Shown: positions 12,017 to 24,300, counted from the stretch's first letter. The stretch: 64,000 bases of DNA from Uloborus plumipes (GCA_038373865.1 JAXGGA010004732.1:1-64000), one strand, 5' to 3'. Numbers and translations are program-made. Notes: generated from the sequence alone by a model not told the origin.

Positions 12017-12258
12017 ACATATCTGTACCGCAGAACCAGACTAACCTAAGTCCATTTTTGTAACTTTGGATGGGATTCGCGCTCTTTTAATGCTGATAAA
12101 TAATTGTGAACGAATTTCATTTTATATTATTGTTTTATAGAATACCGTTCTCATGGGTCGATGCAGAATACGATTCTAAATACAGTTCGCTAATAAAGTG
12201 AAAATCGCCATTTTTGGACCTACGCCGTTCTGGTTCTGAGGTACAGATATGTGTACAC
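12017..12258. mobile_element. MITE with TCTGTACCTCAGAACCAG ends
   Basis: The terminal inverted repeats are ATATCTGTACCGCAGAACCA on the left and GGTTCTGAGGTACAGATAT on the right. A second, longer copy is at 59796-60446, and a lone end (TCTGTACCTCAGAACTAGA) is at about 14192. The inner part (GTTCTCATGGGTCGATGC and AAAATCGCCATTTTTGGAC) is conserved between copies. No coding frame. Confidence 0.75.
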
Positions 12259-12721
12259 AATAAACACATATACGTGTGTTTTTTGCATTGATCTCTTAGT
12301 TGTTGCTAACAAGTGTCTTTAAATAGTTAGATAGTAATATGGTACTCATCCAAGTCCCAGGTAGACCGGTCGCTTGCAGCGTATATTATACACATCTGGT
12401 ACTTTTTTAAAAGTTAGTTTTAATTTAAATTCACAAAACAATCGACAATTATTAATTGTTAACTGTTACTACTACAGTTAACAATTAATAAATTGTTAAT
12501 TGTCATTTTCCACAATTACTATTGATCAATTTTTAGTTGTTGTGGTTACGTTTGCCTATTAATCAATTGTTAATCTTTAATTGTCAATGCAATTAAAATT
12601 TGCCCAACACTGATTGCAGTTGCGTTGCTCTAATTTTCTTATGAGGGATATCTCCTTATATATTGGAAAAATAAATGACCAGTATATTACAAGCTTCACT
12701 CATACTTTGTTCTAAAGGCAA

Positions 12722-12727
12722 TTTATT
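12722..12727 (-). promoter_or_regulatory. Candidate polyadenylation signal of the minus-strand gene
   Basis: AATAAA on the minus strand, 217 bp downstream of the TGA at 12944-12946. It is the first clear hexamer I see past the stop. In AT-rich DNA such a hexamer can occur by chance. Confidence 0.4.
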
Positions 12728-12943
12728 TCAGAACAATTTTGTTTCTTTCAAAAATATGAAAATATGATCAGTTTTTCAAGGAAAAAAGCACGCATTATGT
12801 AACTGACTCAACTTTAGCGTTCTGAATACGTTAGGATCCCACTTCCATATATGTGCAGTAGAGGGATTAATAGTTCATACAATATCACTGGTATGTACAG
12901 ATATACTCTTATCGAATTTGAAAATAGTCTTAAGATTCAGCTA

Positions 12944-13107
12944 TCACATAGAGCTTTCTCCCAATGGATTATCGAATGGTTGATCTCCAAATCTCTTGCT
13001 TTGGAACAGGGAAACACCAAATTTTCTGCTAACGGCAAGATTGACAGTTATTCCTCCCAAGACGATGCCAAGAAACAACATTCCAATAGTTAGACCAATC
13101 ACGCTGC
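12944..13107 (-). CDS. Terminal exon: transmembrane helix and FDNP tail of unrecognised membrane protein
   Basis: Last of six linked minus-strand exons. The acceptor TTTTTACAG precedes 13107, and the frame enters in phase 1, matching the previous exon. It encodes 53 residues plus TGA. A stretch of about 24 uncharged residues (VIGLTIGMLFLGIVLGGITV and four more) is a clear single transmembrane helix. It is followed by SRK, as expected for the cytoplasmic side, and a 28-residue tail ending FDNPLGESSM. FxNP motifs in short tails can recruit PTB-domain clathrin adaptors (LDL-receptor type, also amnionless), so endocytic sorting is an inference. The family is not recognised. Confidence 0.75.
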
Positions 13108-13145
13108 CTGTAAAAAGTAAAAAATAATATTAAATAAGTTAGTTA

Positions 13146-13494
13146 CACTGTAAAAAATGAATGTTGTTTATACATAATTATACAACTTATTTTAGAGTAA
13201 TAAACTGTAAAAACTGCTAATTTTGCAGTTATAAATTGTAAAATTGCCAATTTTGCAGATTATTACCGTGCATTTTACAGTTTTAAACTGGAATCTCTGC
13301 TACCAGTATTATACTGTTGTTTTTACAGTACAATTACAGCTAAATTTTACGGCAATAAAATGTAAAACTGCTAACTTTAAGGTAAGAAACATAAAATTGC
13401 TAGTTCTAGTTTATTACTGTGTATGCTACATTTCTAAATTGGAACCTCGGCTGCGAGTATTATACTGTGAAAACAACAGTTCTTTTTTGTAGTG
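13146..13494. mobile_element. CACTG MITE family, copy 2
   Basis: It starts CACTGTAAAAAATGAATG and ends TAGTG, with TA on both sides. It lies in the last intron of the minus-strand gene. The internal units are of the ACTGTAAAATTGCTAATTTT type. Confidence 0.8.
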
Positions 13495-14690
13495 TAGCAA
13501 TTCTGTGCAAAACAAAAAAATAAATAAAAAAAGAGGGAGAAAGAGAAAGGATCACAGAAAAGATAAAGAAGTTGTTTGTGCGCCAAGTGGATTGAGAGTG
13601 TGATAAACGGATACATCAGATTTAAATTCTGATAGAAAAAAATGGTGGTAGTATGCAACTTTTTAGGTATTATGGGACCCTTTAATATATCGGCGATAAG
13701 TGATGATGAGTTATCAATATCAGCCTCAATCTGCAAATAGAGAGCACCGATTTGCAGAACGAGTCCTTGGTTTAGGTGCTAGTGTGTGCTCTTATTGAAC
13801 ATTTCTACTTTATTTTTAGCGAGTGTTAAAAATTTTAAAAAGGTGAGTCCATTTTTTTGTTTGGGAATTTAAAAAATAGTAAGTCTTCAGTATTAATTGG
13901 TTTACTAGGATTTATTGTTGCAATTTTAGTTTGTTAACCCCTTGACATACAAGTTAAATGAAACTTAATGCGACCGAAGAACCATACAATTTCGTCCAAC
14001 TGAACAGTTACGTGAAAAAGAAGAAATAATACATTTAACTTTTGGATTTTTGTTATTCAGTTTGGTGTTAATAAAGAACATCTAATTAGCAAGCGCTAGA
14101 CAGATCTGACTCGTCAAAGTCTACAGTGGCCCATAAAATGAATGACAAGTCGGATTCTTCATTGTATGTCAAAGTGTTAGTATATTTTCTGTACCTCAGA
14201 ACTAGAATGACGTACAGTGTGGCATACTGGTCAAAAGTCCATTAAACTCAAGCATTTTGAGATAGAATTTTCTATTTTGGGCTCAAATTCGGCAAAATTC
14301 TTCTACTATATCGTACGATTGCTACAATTTTGAATTTTTTTAACCCCTTAAATGCAGGAGAGCTCGGAAGAGACCCAAGTCGCGATTTTGAAACCGAAAA
14401 TATGTGACCATATTTTTCCCGGATGTGTGGATCAATGCAGAGTGAGAATCGAGGAATCGGATGTTAAAACACAACTTTTGGTTGCTGCAAAACCAACTGT
14501 TGCTGCTTTACAACGCTTTTTGTATTATGACTGTTCGTTCTTTACGTTTTTCCTTTATCTTGTGTGTGTTCTACCACCTCAAAACCTTTTACGACGTATT
14601 GCATGTTACAAAGATTATTTCTCTTTCTTTATATGTCATCAAAACCTCTGCTTATGTACAAATATGTTTTTTCCCCCTCTTAGAAGGTAG
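13495..14690. other. Intron sequence, nothing recognised
   Basis: AT-rich intron DNA between the last two exons, with a solo end of the TCTGTACCTCAGAAC MITE near 14192. A 112-codon plus-strand open frame at 14352 has no recognisable features and is opposite in strand to the gene. Confidence 0.4.
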
Positions 14691-15595
14691 TAGGGGAATA
14701 TGGGGCAAAGTGAAATGGTAAAATATTTTCATAGTTTTCAGGTCCACCTATTCTAGCAATATTTTAACTAAGCTCCTAGATATATAGCTCATTCCTGTCA
14801 AAAATAAAATAGTTCCAAAGATCTGCGAAAAAAAATAATGCAAGTCATTTTCAAAATTTGATACCATTATTGTAATATTCGTGATTTTGCAAAAATATTT
14901 CTTGATATTGTAAAATGATAAATTTTTGTAATAATCATTTTAACAATTAATTGAGATTTACTGCTGTCCAGCGCAATCCTTATTTAGTTTATATTTGGCA
15001 TGTTTTTATTTTAAATGTTCCATGTAATTAAATAAAGAGGCGAGGTAAAGTGGATGGGGCAAAGTGAAATAGCTGATTTCGTTTGCTTATGCATTCATTT
15101 ACTAGATCAGGTACATATTTCTTCATTTATTAATTTATTCACGTTCTTTTACTTATTTACTCGTTTATTTATTCATCCATTCACTTATTTTGTTATTCAT
15201 TCTCCATTTCATTCACTCATTTCTTTTTTTCATATGCTAATTAAAATAAATTTATTTATTTATTGATTCATTTATTTATTCCTTTATTTTTTTTAATGAT
15301 TCATTTATTCATTTATTTACACATTCATTTTATGGAAATGACTGTAACTTATCGAATAGAAAATGTTTCATCACAAAAATATTGTATTTTTCACTTTGCA
15401 CCATGGTTTTTTGAGGTAAAAAACTTCCTCTTTTTTTGAAGGTGCAAAATAACTGCCAAAAATAAAAAATAATGTTTAAACTCAAGTTGTATCTCAAAAT
15501 AAATTGTATTCTGATTTTTAGAACACATTTCTAATTTATTCATTTTGAAAAAGGCGAGTCATCTTAACGATTTCACTTTGCCCCACATTTCCCTA
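14691..15595. mobile_element. GGGGCAAAGTGAAAT repeat element with inverted ends
   Basis: The left end TAGGGGAATATGGGGCAAAG and the right end (inverted) TAGGGAAATGTGGGGCAAAG are inverted repeats about 26 bp long. The motif recurs inside at about 15056. The centre (15120-15330) is a degenerate TTTATTCA/ATTTATTT array. No target duplication was clear and no transposase frame is visible. It is a non-autonomous transposon of unassigned superfamily within the last intron. Confidence 0.65.
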
Positions 15596-15779
15596 TTTTT
15601 AAGAAAAAATTCTGAATCAGCCACAAAACATTGAGTGAAGATACCGTTTTTAATCTCGTTTTCGTTTTTTTTTTCAGCAGGAATCATTAAACGATTGGCA
15701 TTCGGTGCTGTGCTTGGTTTTAGTCTCCGAACCCGATGAAATAATCATTCAAATCGGAAAATAAACGACATATTCTTAC

Positions 15780-15867
15780 CTTGTTTGTAGCCTGTTTCTG
15801 GTGTTTTCAAGTGACGATCTCCTGAAAACTCATTTAATCCGAGAGGTTCAACCTCTAGTATAACTAC
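15780..15867 (-). CDS. Exon 5 of visible set: juxtamembrane stalk
   Basis: 88 bp between the acceptor GTTTTGTTTCAG (exon from 15867) and the donor GTAAGAATA. It enters in phase 0 and leaves in phase 1, matching both neighbours. It encodes 29 residues, VVILEVEPLGLNEFSGDRHL then KTPETGYKQ, a polar stalk just outside the membrane. The first 60 bp (15867-15808) are the end unit of a tandem array that extends into the upstream intron. The true exon reads TCA GGA, whereas all array copies read TCA TGA (stop). The acceptor is followed directly by GTAGTT, a weak donor-like sequence. Confidence 0.75.
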
Positions 15868-17410
15868 CTGAAACAAAACACGAAGCGTGGTTAGAATAGT
15901 GTTGAGTTTCCTGCTTAACTCACACAGTAATTAAACTTGAGGAATAATTATGTATATAATAAGAGAAAAAAAGTGTTCTTAACTATGTCGCGTATTCAGA
16001 TGACATTAATTACAAGTGACGATCTCATGAAAACTCATTTAATCCGAGAGGTTCAACCTCTAGTATAACTACCTGAAACAAAACACTAAGCGTGGTTAGA
16101 ATAGTGTTGAGTTTCCTGCTTAACTCACACAGTAATTAAACTTGAGGAATAATTATGTATATAATAAGAGAAAAGTGTTCTTAACTATGTCGCGTATTCA
16201 GATGACATTAATTACAAGTGACGATCTCATGAAAACTCATTTAATCCGAGAGGTTCAGTATAACTACCTGAAACAAAACACGAAGCGTGGTTAGAATAGT
16301 GTTGAGTTTCCTGCTTAACTCACACAGTAATTAAACTTGAGGAATAATTATGTATATAATAAGAGAAAAGTGTTCTTAACTATGTCGCGTATTCAGATGA
16401 CATTAATTACAAGTGACGATCTCATGAAAACTCATTTAATCCGAGAGGTTCAAACTCTAGTATAACTACCTGAAACAAAACACGAAGCGTGGTTAGAATA
16501 GTGTTGAGTTTCCTGCTTAACTCACACAGTAATTAAACTTGAGGAATAATTATGTATATAATAAGAGAAAAGTGTTCTTAACTATGTCGCGTATTCAGAT
16601 GACATTAATTACAAGTGACGATCTCATGAAAACTCATTTAATCCGAGAGGTTCAGTATAACTACCTGAAACAAAACACGAAGCGTGGTTAGAATAGTGTT
16701 GAGTTTCCTGCTTAACTCACACAGTAATTAAACTTGAGGAATAATTATGTATATAATAAGAGAAAAGTGTTCTTAACTATGTCGCGTATTCAGATGACAT
16801 TAATTACAAGTGACGATCTCATGAAAACTCATTTAATCCGAGAGGTTCAAACTCTAGTATAACTACCTGAAACAAAACACGAAGCGTGGTTAGAATAGTG
16901 TTGAGTTTCCTGCTTAACTCACACAGTAATTAAACTTGAGGAATAATTATGTATATAATAAGAGAAAAGTGTTCTTAACTATGTCGCGTATTCAGATGAC
17001 ATTAATTACAAGTGACGATCTCATGAAAACTCATTTAATCCGAGAGGTTCAGTATAACTACCTGAAACAAAACACGAAGCGTGGTTAGAATAGTGTTGAG
17101 TTTCCTGCTTAACTCACACAGTAATTAAACTTGAGGAATAATTATGTATATAATAAGAGAAAAAAAGTGTTCTTAACTATGTCGCGTATTCAGATGACAT
17201 TAATTACAAGTGACGATCTCATGAAAACTCATTTAATCCGAGAGGTTCAACCTCTAGTATAACTACCTGAAACAAAACACGAAGCGTGGTTAGAATAGTG
17301 TTGAGTTTCCTGCTTAACTCACACAGTAATTAAACTTGAGGAATAATTATGTATATAATAAGAGAAAAAGTGTTCTTAGCCATGTCGCGTATTCAGGTGA
17401 CATTAATTAA
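15808..17410 (-). repeat. Roughly 200-bp tandem array that includes part of a coding exon and its splice acceptor
   Basis: Eight units start at 15808, 16013, 16215, 16410, 16612, 16807, 17009 and 17207 (lengths 195-205 bp). Unit one carries the real exon. Units at 16215, 16612 and 17009 share a 7-bp deletion in the exon-derived part, so 16013-17206 is three roughly 397-bp dimers. All seven extra units keep the acceptor (GTTTTGTTTCAG on the minus strand) and carry the stop-creating change. None has the exon's donor. The outermost unit (17207) is the most divergent in its flank. Confidence 0.9.
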
Positions 17411-20212
17411 CGAAGGTATTGAGGAAAAACTTTTGCTTTTACTTAACGTTATTTTGCGATTTTTGAAGTTAAAACATGCTTGAAAATTTTAAACAATAGT
17501 ACCAAAAGAAATAGAAAAATTTTCTGCATCTGATAGAATGTCTTTGGAACTTCCATGTCATATAGAACTCAAAATACAACGTTTTTTTAACCAAATGTGG
17601 CAAAGCTTTAGATTTACACGATTATAAACCGATCATTATTAGTCATTATTTGCCGGCAAGGAAAGAAAATTCCATGATTTAAAATGTTTATCTGTTCTCA
17701 GTTTTTTTTTTTTTTTGTTAAAAATTAAAATACTTGTAATCGATTTCGGTACAAGGATTTTAAAAGGATTTTCAATTTTCCTTCTTCATTCTGCTTTTAC
17801 AACGAGCAAAATTTACTAGTAGAGAATATCTTTCCCTTTCCGTGTTTATCATATACTCTCGAAAATAATTAGATGAGCTCGTAAACTCGTAATTGGCTGT
17901 CCGGACCGAGTATTTCAAAAATAATAAAGTGTAATAAAGTTTTTAACTCTATTAATTCAAGAAAGGCATTAATACGTTGCAGCCCAATTGTATTCGGAGC
18001 GATAACAATTCAATTTTTTTTCTAGAAATTCTTTAAGCACTAAAAACACAATCCCCTGGCTATCCCAATCCCATAGTCTAACAGTTAAAGGTAATATTTC
18101 AAAAACCTATTAACACTACATAAATTTGGCAATTAATATCTGAAAATGCAATAATGAAACAATATTTTTCTTATAAAATACGGTCTAATTACGTATTTCC
18201 AATACTTAATATTATTACGTAAATTCTGTCCGGAGTTTTTTCAAACAGTCCCCTGCCATAAATTCAAAGCTGCAATAGAAAAAAATGTTTTACTCTTGCA
18301 AATATTTTTTGACAGCTGCTTTAACGTAATTAGCGTGAATTTGCTAAAATTTCTGAGAACGGCGTTGAAAAGCAACTTTGTTTAGTTTCATAGCCACATT
18401 TGTGATGAAAGTATGCATCTTGGTCGTTGCGAAAACAGTCCTCTGGTAAGTGATTTTATTAATTTTAATTAGTTTAATTATCAGACATATTGTTTATTAT
18501 GTCCATGATTTGTATCTACATGTATGGGCAGTTTCGTAACATATTACATCGCAATAGTTTTGCAAATATTACGCCACTATGAAAATAGACAGTTCCCTAG
18601 CAGTCCCTGCCAAGTTATACTAGGCAAGGGTGATGATTTATCAGAAAACCACAAACTTCAGTTTGCCCTCTTTCGAACCAAAGTAATAGATTCATTTTCT
18701 GAGCAAATAGTATGATAATTATACGAACATTTTAAAAAAAAACATTCCCGGACAGATTCTATATGAAAAATGACAAGCTTACAGAGATTCGCCCAGATAT
18801 AAAATTCAAAAAACTTTCTGAGCAATGAAGTGCGTTCCAAAATGAGGTTGGCAATCGGGGTCGGGTTTTTTTTTTTTTTTAAATTTAATTGGTTTTAAGT
18901 GTCGTGTTAAGTACATCTCATTCTCATATGGCATCATTTGATTTGAAGACATGATTATTTCACTGATATTTTTGAAACATTTCAAAAAAAAATTTAAATT
19001 TATGATTTGCGCAACGGATTTTTTTCACGTACAAAACAAATTGGAACTCTTCTGAATACATATATTTATAGTTCCTTGTTTAAAAAAACCAGACATGAAT
19101 AAAAATTAAAACTGTTTCTAGTGACCTAAAAACGACGGAGGTATAACGGAATGATGGATCGAACAATCTGATTCGATTTATGACATCTTGATATTTAAAG
19201 CGTATTATTTTTGACGTGAAAAACTAACTGCAAACCATTCATTTTCGATACAAATGCGTTTTAAGATGCACTCCCCCCCCCTTTTTTTTTTAACTTTTAA
19301 CGTTAAAAATTTCTGTTGTAGTTTAAAAATGATTAAAAAGCAAAAAGTTTTTCGCATGAAAAAAAAATTCCAATTTCAATATACTATGTCTCATTTTAAA
19401 TGCCTTTATAGAAGTATGATACAAAAAAACATTTTTGCTTGATATTTCATTTTTTTTCGTTCAATATTATGTTGCTTCAACATTTGTACACATGAACATT
19501 GAAAACGTTTGTTGGATTTTAAAATTTCCGATTTAAAACATCATTAAGAGAAATACAATTCTTAACATCTTTTGATATCATTTTTCAAGGCAATAAATAG
19601 GTCTTTTACATTAAAAACTATTCAAATTTTCAGTTATTTGCTTGAACTTTTAAACAGCAATTGATTTTTATCTAATCGTTGTTCGCATACGCAAATTAGG
19701 TTCGTTGAAGGTAAATTTTTATTTTACGTTATACCAGCTGCACTGTCCGGCTTTGCATGGTCTACCTTTAGAATAAAAGTGTTGTCTATTGACGCGTGTC
19801 GAAAAATCCCAATTAGATGAAAGCCATTATTTTGCCCGCAAGCAGTACAAAAAATAAATTAATCGCCAAAAGAGTTTTCAATCTCCCGCTACAGGAAAAA
19901 CCAAAAGGAAACGCAAGAATTTTGTTTTTACGCTCAGGAAAAAAAAGGCAATAGATTTTTATTCAACCTTTTCTTATCAATGATTTCTTTCACTCTAATT
20001 AATTTCTTTCACACTCGTGCAGATTTTTATATCGAATTTAAAATTTATATTTCCAAACTTAAAACTTTACGAACTTTGAGGGAAAGGAGCTACTCTAAAT
20101 CCTTTCCCCCAATCTCCGTTCGACTCCCCCTCCAGCCCCGCACCCCTGGTTTTCATAATATTAGAATTATTACAGCAATTGGAAAAAGAAAATAAATCAA
20201 ATCAGTACTCAC
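17411..20212. other. Intron sequence, nothing recognised
   Basis: AT-rich intron with homopolymer runs (for example T at about 17701 and 18868, C/T at 19271-19290). I see no exon, MITE ends or RNA gene. The open frames here are short and without features. Confidence 0.45.
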
Positions 20213-20380
20213 TTTTTCCGCAGTCTCCACTGTTACAACGAAGTTATCACTTGCAACGGCCTTTTGTAACTTATCATATGCCTCCTTGAGAGTGGTCGAT
20301 GGCTTGGAAAATTTTGTCTTTATTGGAGGATTGTCAAGAAGGAAGAACTCGACATACATGTAGGCATTACTGAATGTCAC
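20213..20380 (-). CDS. Exon 4 of visible set: SEA-like juxtamembrane domain, second half
   Basis: 168 bp, 56 codons, phase 0 at both ends. The acceptor TTTTTGAAAG precedes 20380 and the donor GTGAGTACT follows 20213. It encodes a strand (AYMYVEFFLLDNPP), a linker, a helix (TLKEAYDKLQKAVASDNF) and another strand (VVTVE). Together with the preceding exon this gives the alternating strand/helix order seen in SEA-like membrane-proximal modules. This is a pattern resemblance, not a proven homology. It has the longest uninterrupted, well-bounded coding signal of the gene. Confidence 0.8.
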
Positions 20381-21533
20381 CTTTCAAAAAGTAGAAAATA
20401 GAGTTAATCCTTTCACCGGCCACTTTTTTCTCGCTGAACTTTATTGCATTTCTTTAATGTTTTGTTGTCAATTTAACTACAGCATTTGTCGGAAAATATT
20501 TTATCAAATTGTGTGTTTACATTTAAATTCTCAGGGTGGAACCATTCAACTACATGAAAATTGAATTTACTGATGATTATTTGCCACGAAAACATGAAAA
20601 GCATGTTGCAATCATATCTCCCATCGTTATAATAGCAAGGACAGTATATTTTGAGGTTTTGCACCTCTAACAGGTGTATTTTTTCAGATCATGTAGATGA
20701 GTATTTATGAAAGGTTAACAAATCTAAGAGTAACAGAGCAAGAAGAGGCGTTTGAAAAGTGCATTCAAAAGAAAACATGAATTACCATACAACAGTGTAC
20801 TAATGAAAAACGTTTAAATAGGTAGCAATTGAAAGAGTATCTCGAGACAGATTTGGACCCAAAATTATTTTCCTTCGTCCGTCTGATGTCCAGATATAAA
20901 GTCTAAAAATCCGACGAAACGTTAAAAATACCGCCCGATTGCGACTTGCAACTTCACCGTCTGTATGTGCTGGACATCTGTATCTTTATTCTATATACCT
21001 AAAAATCGTGTGAAAGATCATAGAACTACTATCCGAAACACACTAAATTTGGCGATTAAAAAATAAGAATTTGTAAGACCTCTTATTTCACTAACGAGAT
21101 CACCAAGGTAACTGATGTGCCCAGAAACTTGTTTTACAATGTCCTTTCGGCATTGTAAAACAAAATTAACTTGGGCGTTAACGGGTTAACACGGAAGTCA
21201 TGAGCTTTTTTTAAAACTTAGAGTAACCCTTACAACTTCAGCTTTAACATTGGGGCTTCAAATTTGATCAGACTTAGTTTTAATCGAACTAGAAGCAGTA
21301 GTGCAAAATATTATTAATATTTTTTTACATATATAGATTAGAAAAGGCCATATGGAGATAATTGGTTCACTTGATATGGAATGACTGTATAAAAATAAGC
21401 GCTTTGAAAGGTCTCTACTTTGTTAAATTGCTTATAGTAAAAATTTACATTTATAGTTTTAAATATATATTTTTTACGCCTAGTTCATTGTTATTGAGAT
21501 TATAGTTTTCAAAAAAAAAGTGAGAACACGTAC
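20381..21533. other. Intron sequence, nothing recognised
   Basis: A 1.15-kb AT-rich intron with no repeat ends or RNA genes recognised. Confidence 0.5.
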
Positions 21534-21637
21534 TTCCTTGACTGCTATTCTGTGTCTGTCGATAGTCGTCACATTTGCGACAGCACGAGTCACGAACTGT
21601 CTGATGAGCTTTTCATAACCTTTCAAGGATTGATGCG
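21534..21637 (-). CDS. Exon 3 of visible set: SEA-like domain, first half
   Basis: 104 bp. The acceptor TTTATTTGATAG precedes 21637 and the donor GTACGTG follows 21534. It completes an Ala codon with the last G of the previous exon, then encodes 34 residues: HQSLKGYEKLIRQFVTRAVA, NVTTIDRHRI, AVKE. A helix is followed by a basic turn and a strand. NVT is an N-glycosylation sequon. The exact phase match (1 in, 0 out) with both neighbours is the main support. The donor is less typical (GTACGT), so confidence is slightly lower. Confidence 0.7.
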
Positions 21638-22483
21638 CTATCAAATAAAGACAGTACATATCTTTGAAATGTCGAAACATGAAGATACATATTTTAAACA
21701 TTCATTGCTAATGCAGGAAGTTGTTAATACAGCTTAAGGTAAAAATATTTTAATCAAATTTTAAAGAAATTATGTTACAATGACAAGCATGGAGTGAAAC
21801 AAATTTTTCATATCCGCCTGATCAAGAGCATTCCATATTGTTTGCATGCTGTACCGTTTTGGCCACTCTGTTTGTTAGTTGATTGAAACAGAGGATGCAA
21901 GTAAAATTCTAGCATTTTTATTTTTACACTATTTACAGCTATGATACACAAATAATAAGATCAGATATTTTGGACTGCGCAACAACATCCTTCCGTGTTG
22001 TTCGCTCACCAAATCGCTTCTCCCCGCTGACCCCCCCCCCCCCCCAGTCCGGGTATATATGTGTTTATCCGACAACATATGTTTATCTCAACTCTGAAGA
22101 CGATGAAAGTTATTACCGCTCTCTTGTCAAAGCGTTTATATTCCACTCGAATTTATGTTCTAGCATAGTGTCCTGGATGTCGCTTCACACCAAACAGGAA
22201 TTCTCGCTGAGTGCAACAAATGTCAACATTTCGCCATATTACAGTTGTACACAATAAGCACATGGCTGGATTTCGTGGAAAACGAACACTTGTTGACTAT
22301 TTGCTCGCATTCTTGAGAGTTCCCTGCCTTTGGTGTTAATAGACGCAAAACAGCATGTTTTCGTCTGAAGGTTTCACCTGCGTGGGGTCCAAGCATTGGT
22401 GGCCCAAAGGAATTGCTATATCGCATCAGGCGTTGATAACACAAAACAGACATGTGAAAATGGAGCACCAGTACAATGCGTAC
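21638..22483. other. Intron sequence with a C run
   Basis: Contains a poly-C tract at about 22030-22045. The GC-richer part at 21970-22480 may be decayed Tc1 sequence adjoining the fragment at 22484. No exon supported. Confidence 0.4.
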
Positions 22484-22576
22484 TCAAAGTTCGTCTGTAG
22501 AAGCAACAGGGGGCGGATCGTAAGCGAGACGCCGACCAACTAAATCCCAGACATGTTCAATCGGAGAGATATCTGG
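22484..22576 (-). pseudogene. Tc1-like transposase fragment (C-terminal catalytic block)
   Basis: The minus strand reads DISPIEHVWDLVGRRLAYDP followed by a few more residues and a stop. SPIEHVWD is the block that carries the third catalytic acid (Glu) of Tc1/mariner transposases. The upstream catalytic Asp blocks are not recognisable and no terminal repeats were found, so this is an old fragment in the intron. The motif makes the family call fairly safe. Confidence 0.65.
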
Positions 22577-22934
22577 GAGTGTGCAGGACAAGGAAGAAGC
22601 TGTACTGGAGTCGGAAACGGAGCACTCTATTTTAAAATAGGTAGGCTCAGCGAGAAAAGAAAGCTTTTACTTAGTTTATTAAAGTTTTTACTGGATCTGT
22701 AAACATTTGATGCAACCTGTTTTAAAAGGTTTCCTCTTCCAGCTCACCCGCCATCTCTTCGAGGTCAAGCTTTACCAGGTCTTGCTCCAACAGAGCATGC
22801 TCGGCACAACGAAAAAGTGCAAATCAAGTCTACGGCAGTACCGAAATTTTTCTTCGTATAACGCACAAACAAATGCGCTTAATTGCGCATTGCTACAGTT
22901 TTCATTCAGAGCTAATCATAAGTATTTTAGTACA

Positions 22935-23256
22935 CACTGTAAAAAATGAATGTTGTTTTTACAGTATATTACAGCTAATTTTATGGTAATAAACAGTAAA
23001 AATTGCTAAATTTACAGTTTATTAGTGAGTATTGCTAATTTTACAATTTTAAGCTAGAACCTCTGCTGCCAGTGTTAAACTGTTGATTTTACAGTATAAT
23101 ACAGCTAAATGTTACGGCAATAAACTGTAAAATTGCAACTTTACAGTAAGAAACTAAAATTGTTAGTTTTACAGTTACTGTGCATTTTACAGCTTTAAAT
23201 TGGAACTTCGTCAGCCAGTATTATACTGTAAAAACAGTAATTCATGTTTTGCAGTG
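22935..23256. mobile_element. CACTG MITE family, copy 3
   Basis: It starts CACTGTAAAAAATGAATG, ends GCAGTG followed by TA, and contains the CCTCTGCTGCCAGTGTTAAACTG central motif region. It lies in an intron. Confidence 0.8.
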
Positions 23257-23530
23257 TAATCATAAGTATTCTAGTAGATAACACTTTGTATGCTAACCTC
23301 CTAGCCCATGTCATGTAACGTAACGCATGACGATATTTGTAGATAAAGCTAATCACATCGACCATATTTTTCAGATCATGACGCTTATCGTTGTGTTTTT
23401 AAAATTATACAACTTAAGCACAAGTATGGGTTGAATTATAGTCTTCGAATATGAGCATAGTTATTAGAGTTTAAAAAAATCCTGATAACGACATTAATTT
23501 CTGAATTTCTAAAATTTTGCAATAAGCCTT

Positions 23531-23935
23531 CACTGCAAAAATTGAACTGTTTTTTACTGTATAATACTGGCAGCCGAAGTTCTAATTTAAAACTGTATAA
23601 TGCACAGTAATAAACTGTAAAACTAGCAGTTTTACAGTACTGCAAAGTGAGCAATTTAACAAGATATTGCCGTAAAATTTAGCTGTATTATACTGTAAAT
23701 CCAACGGTATAATACTGGCAGCAGAGGTTCCAGTTTAAAACTGTAAAATGCACGGTAATAAATTGTTAAATTAGGAATTCTACAGTGTATTACTGTAAAA
23801 TTAGCAGTTTTACAGTTTAGTACCTTAAAAGTAGCAATTTTATAGTTTATTACTGTAAAATTAGCAATTTTTGCAGTTTATTACCACAAAATTGGCTGTA
23901 TTATATCGTCATAACAACATACATTTTTTACCGTG
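23531..23935. mobile_element. CACTG MITE family, copy 4
   Basis: It starts CACTGCAAAAATTGAACTG and ends TTTTTTACCGTG. It is in opposite internal orientation to copy 3 and has at least five TTTACAGTTTATTACTGTAA-type units. Confidence 0.8.
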
Positions 23936-24300
23936 TTCGCGTGTCACTTTTAGCTTTCCACCCCACTGTGGGATGGCCAATGGCCATCCCCGAATTAAAC
24001 GATATTAAGCAGCTATACAGAAGTAGCACTTAGTACATTTACTATATTTTTCTGTTTTTTTTTGCAGGATAAAGCTATAGGGAATTACAGCTTTAATTTT
24101 TACTTTAAAGACACATTTTTCTAGAGTCTTGATAGCACAAAAATATAAAATCTAAAGACATTCTATTATAAAAGTATCAAACAAGTTGACAATTAAAAGG
24201 TAAAAGATTAATATGTTAAGAAGTCTTTCCTTTTTTTTTTTTGAAGAAATCAATACGTTTTTGAGATTTTTAAGTTTGACTACTTTGTAAAACGTCGATA

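Noticed and set aside
15868..17410. Array as a CRISPR-like or centromeric repeat
   Set aside because: Units are contiguous with no spacers, in a eukaryotic gene, and derive from an exon. There are only eight copies.
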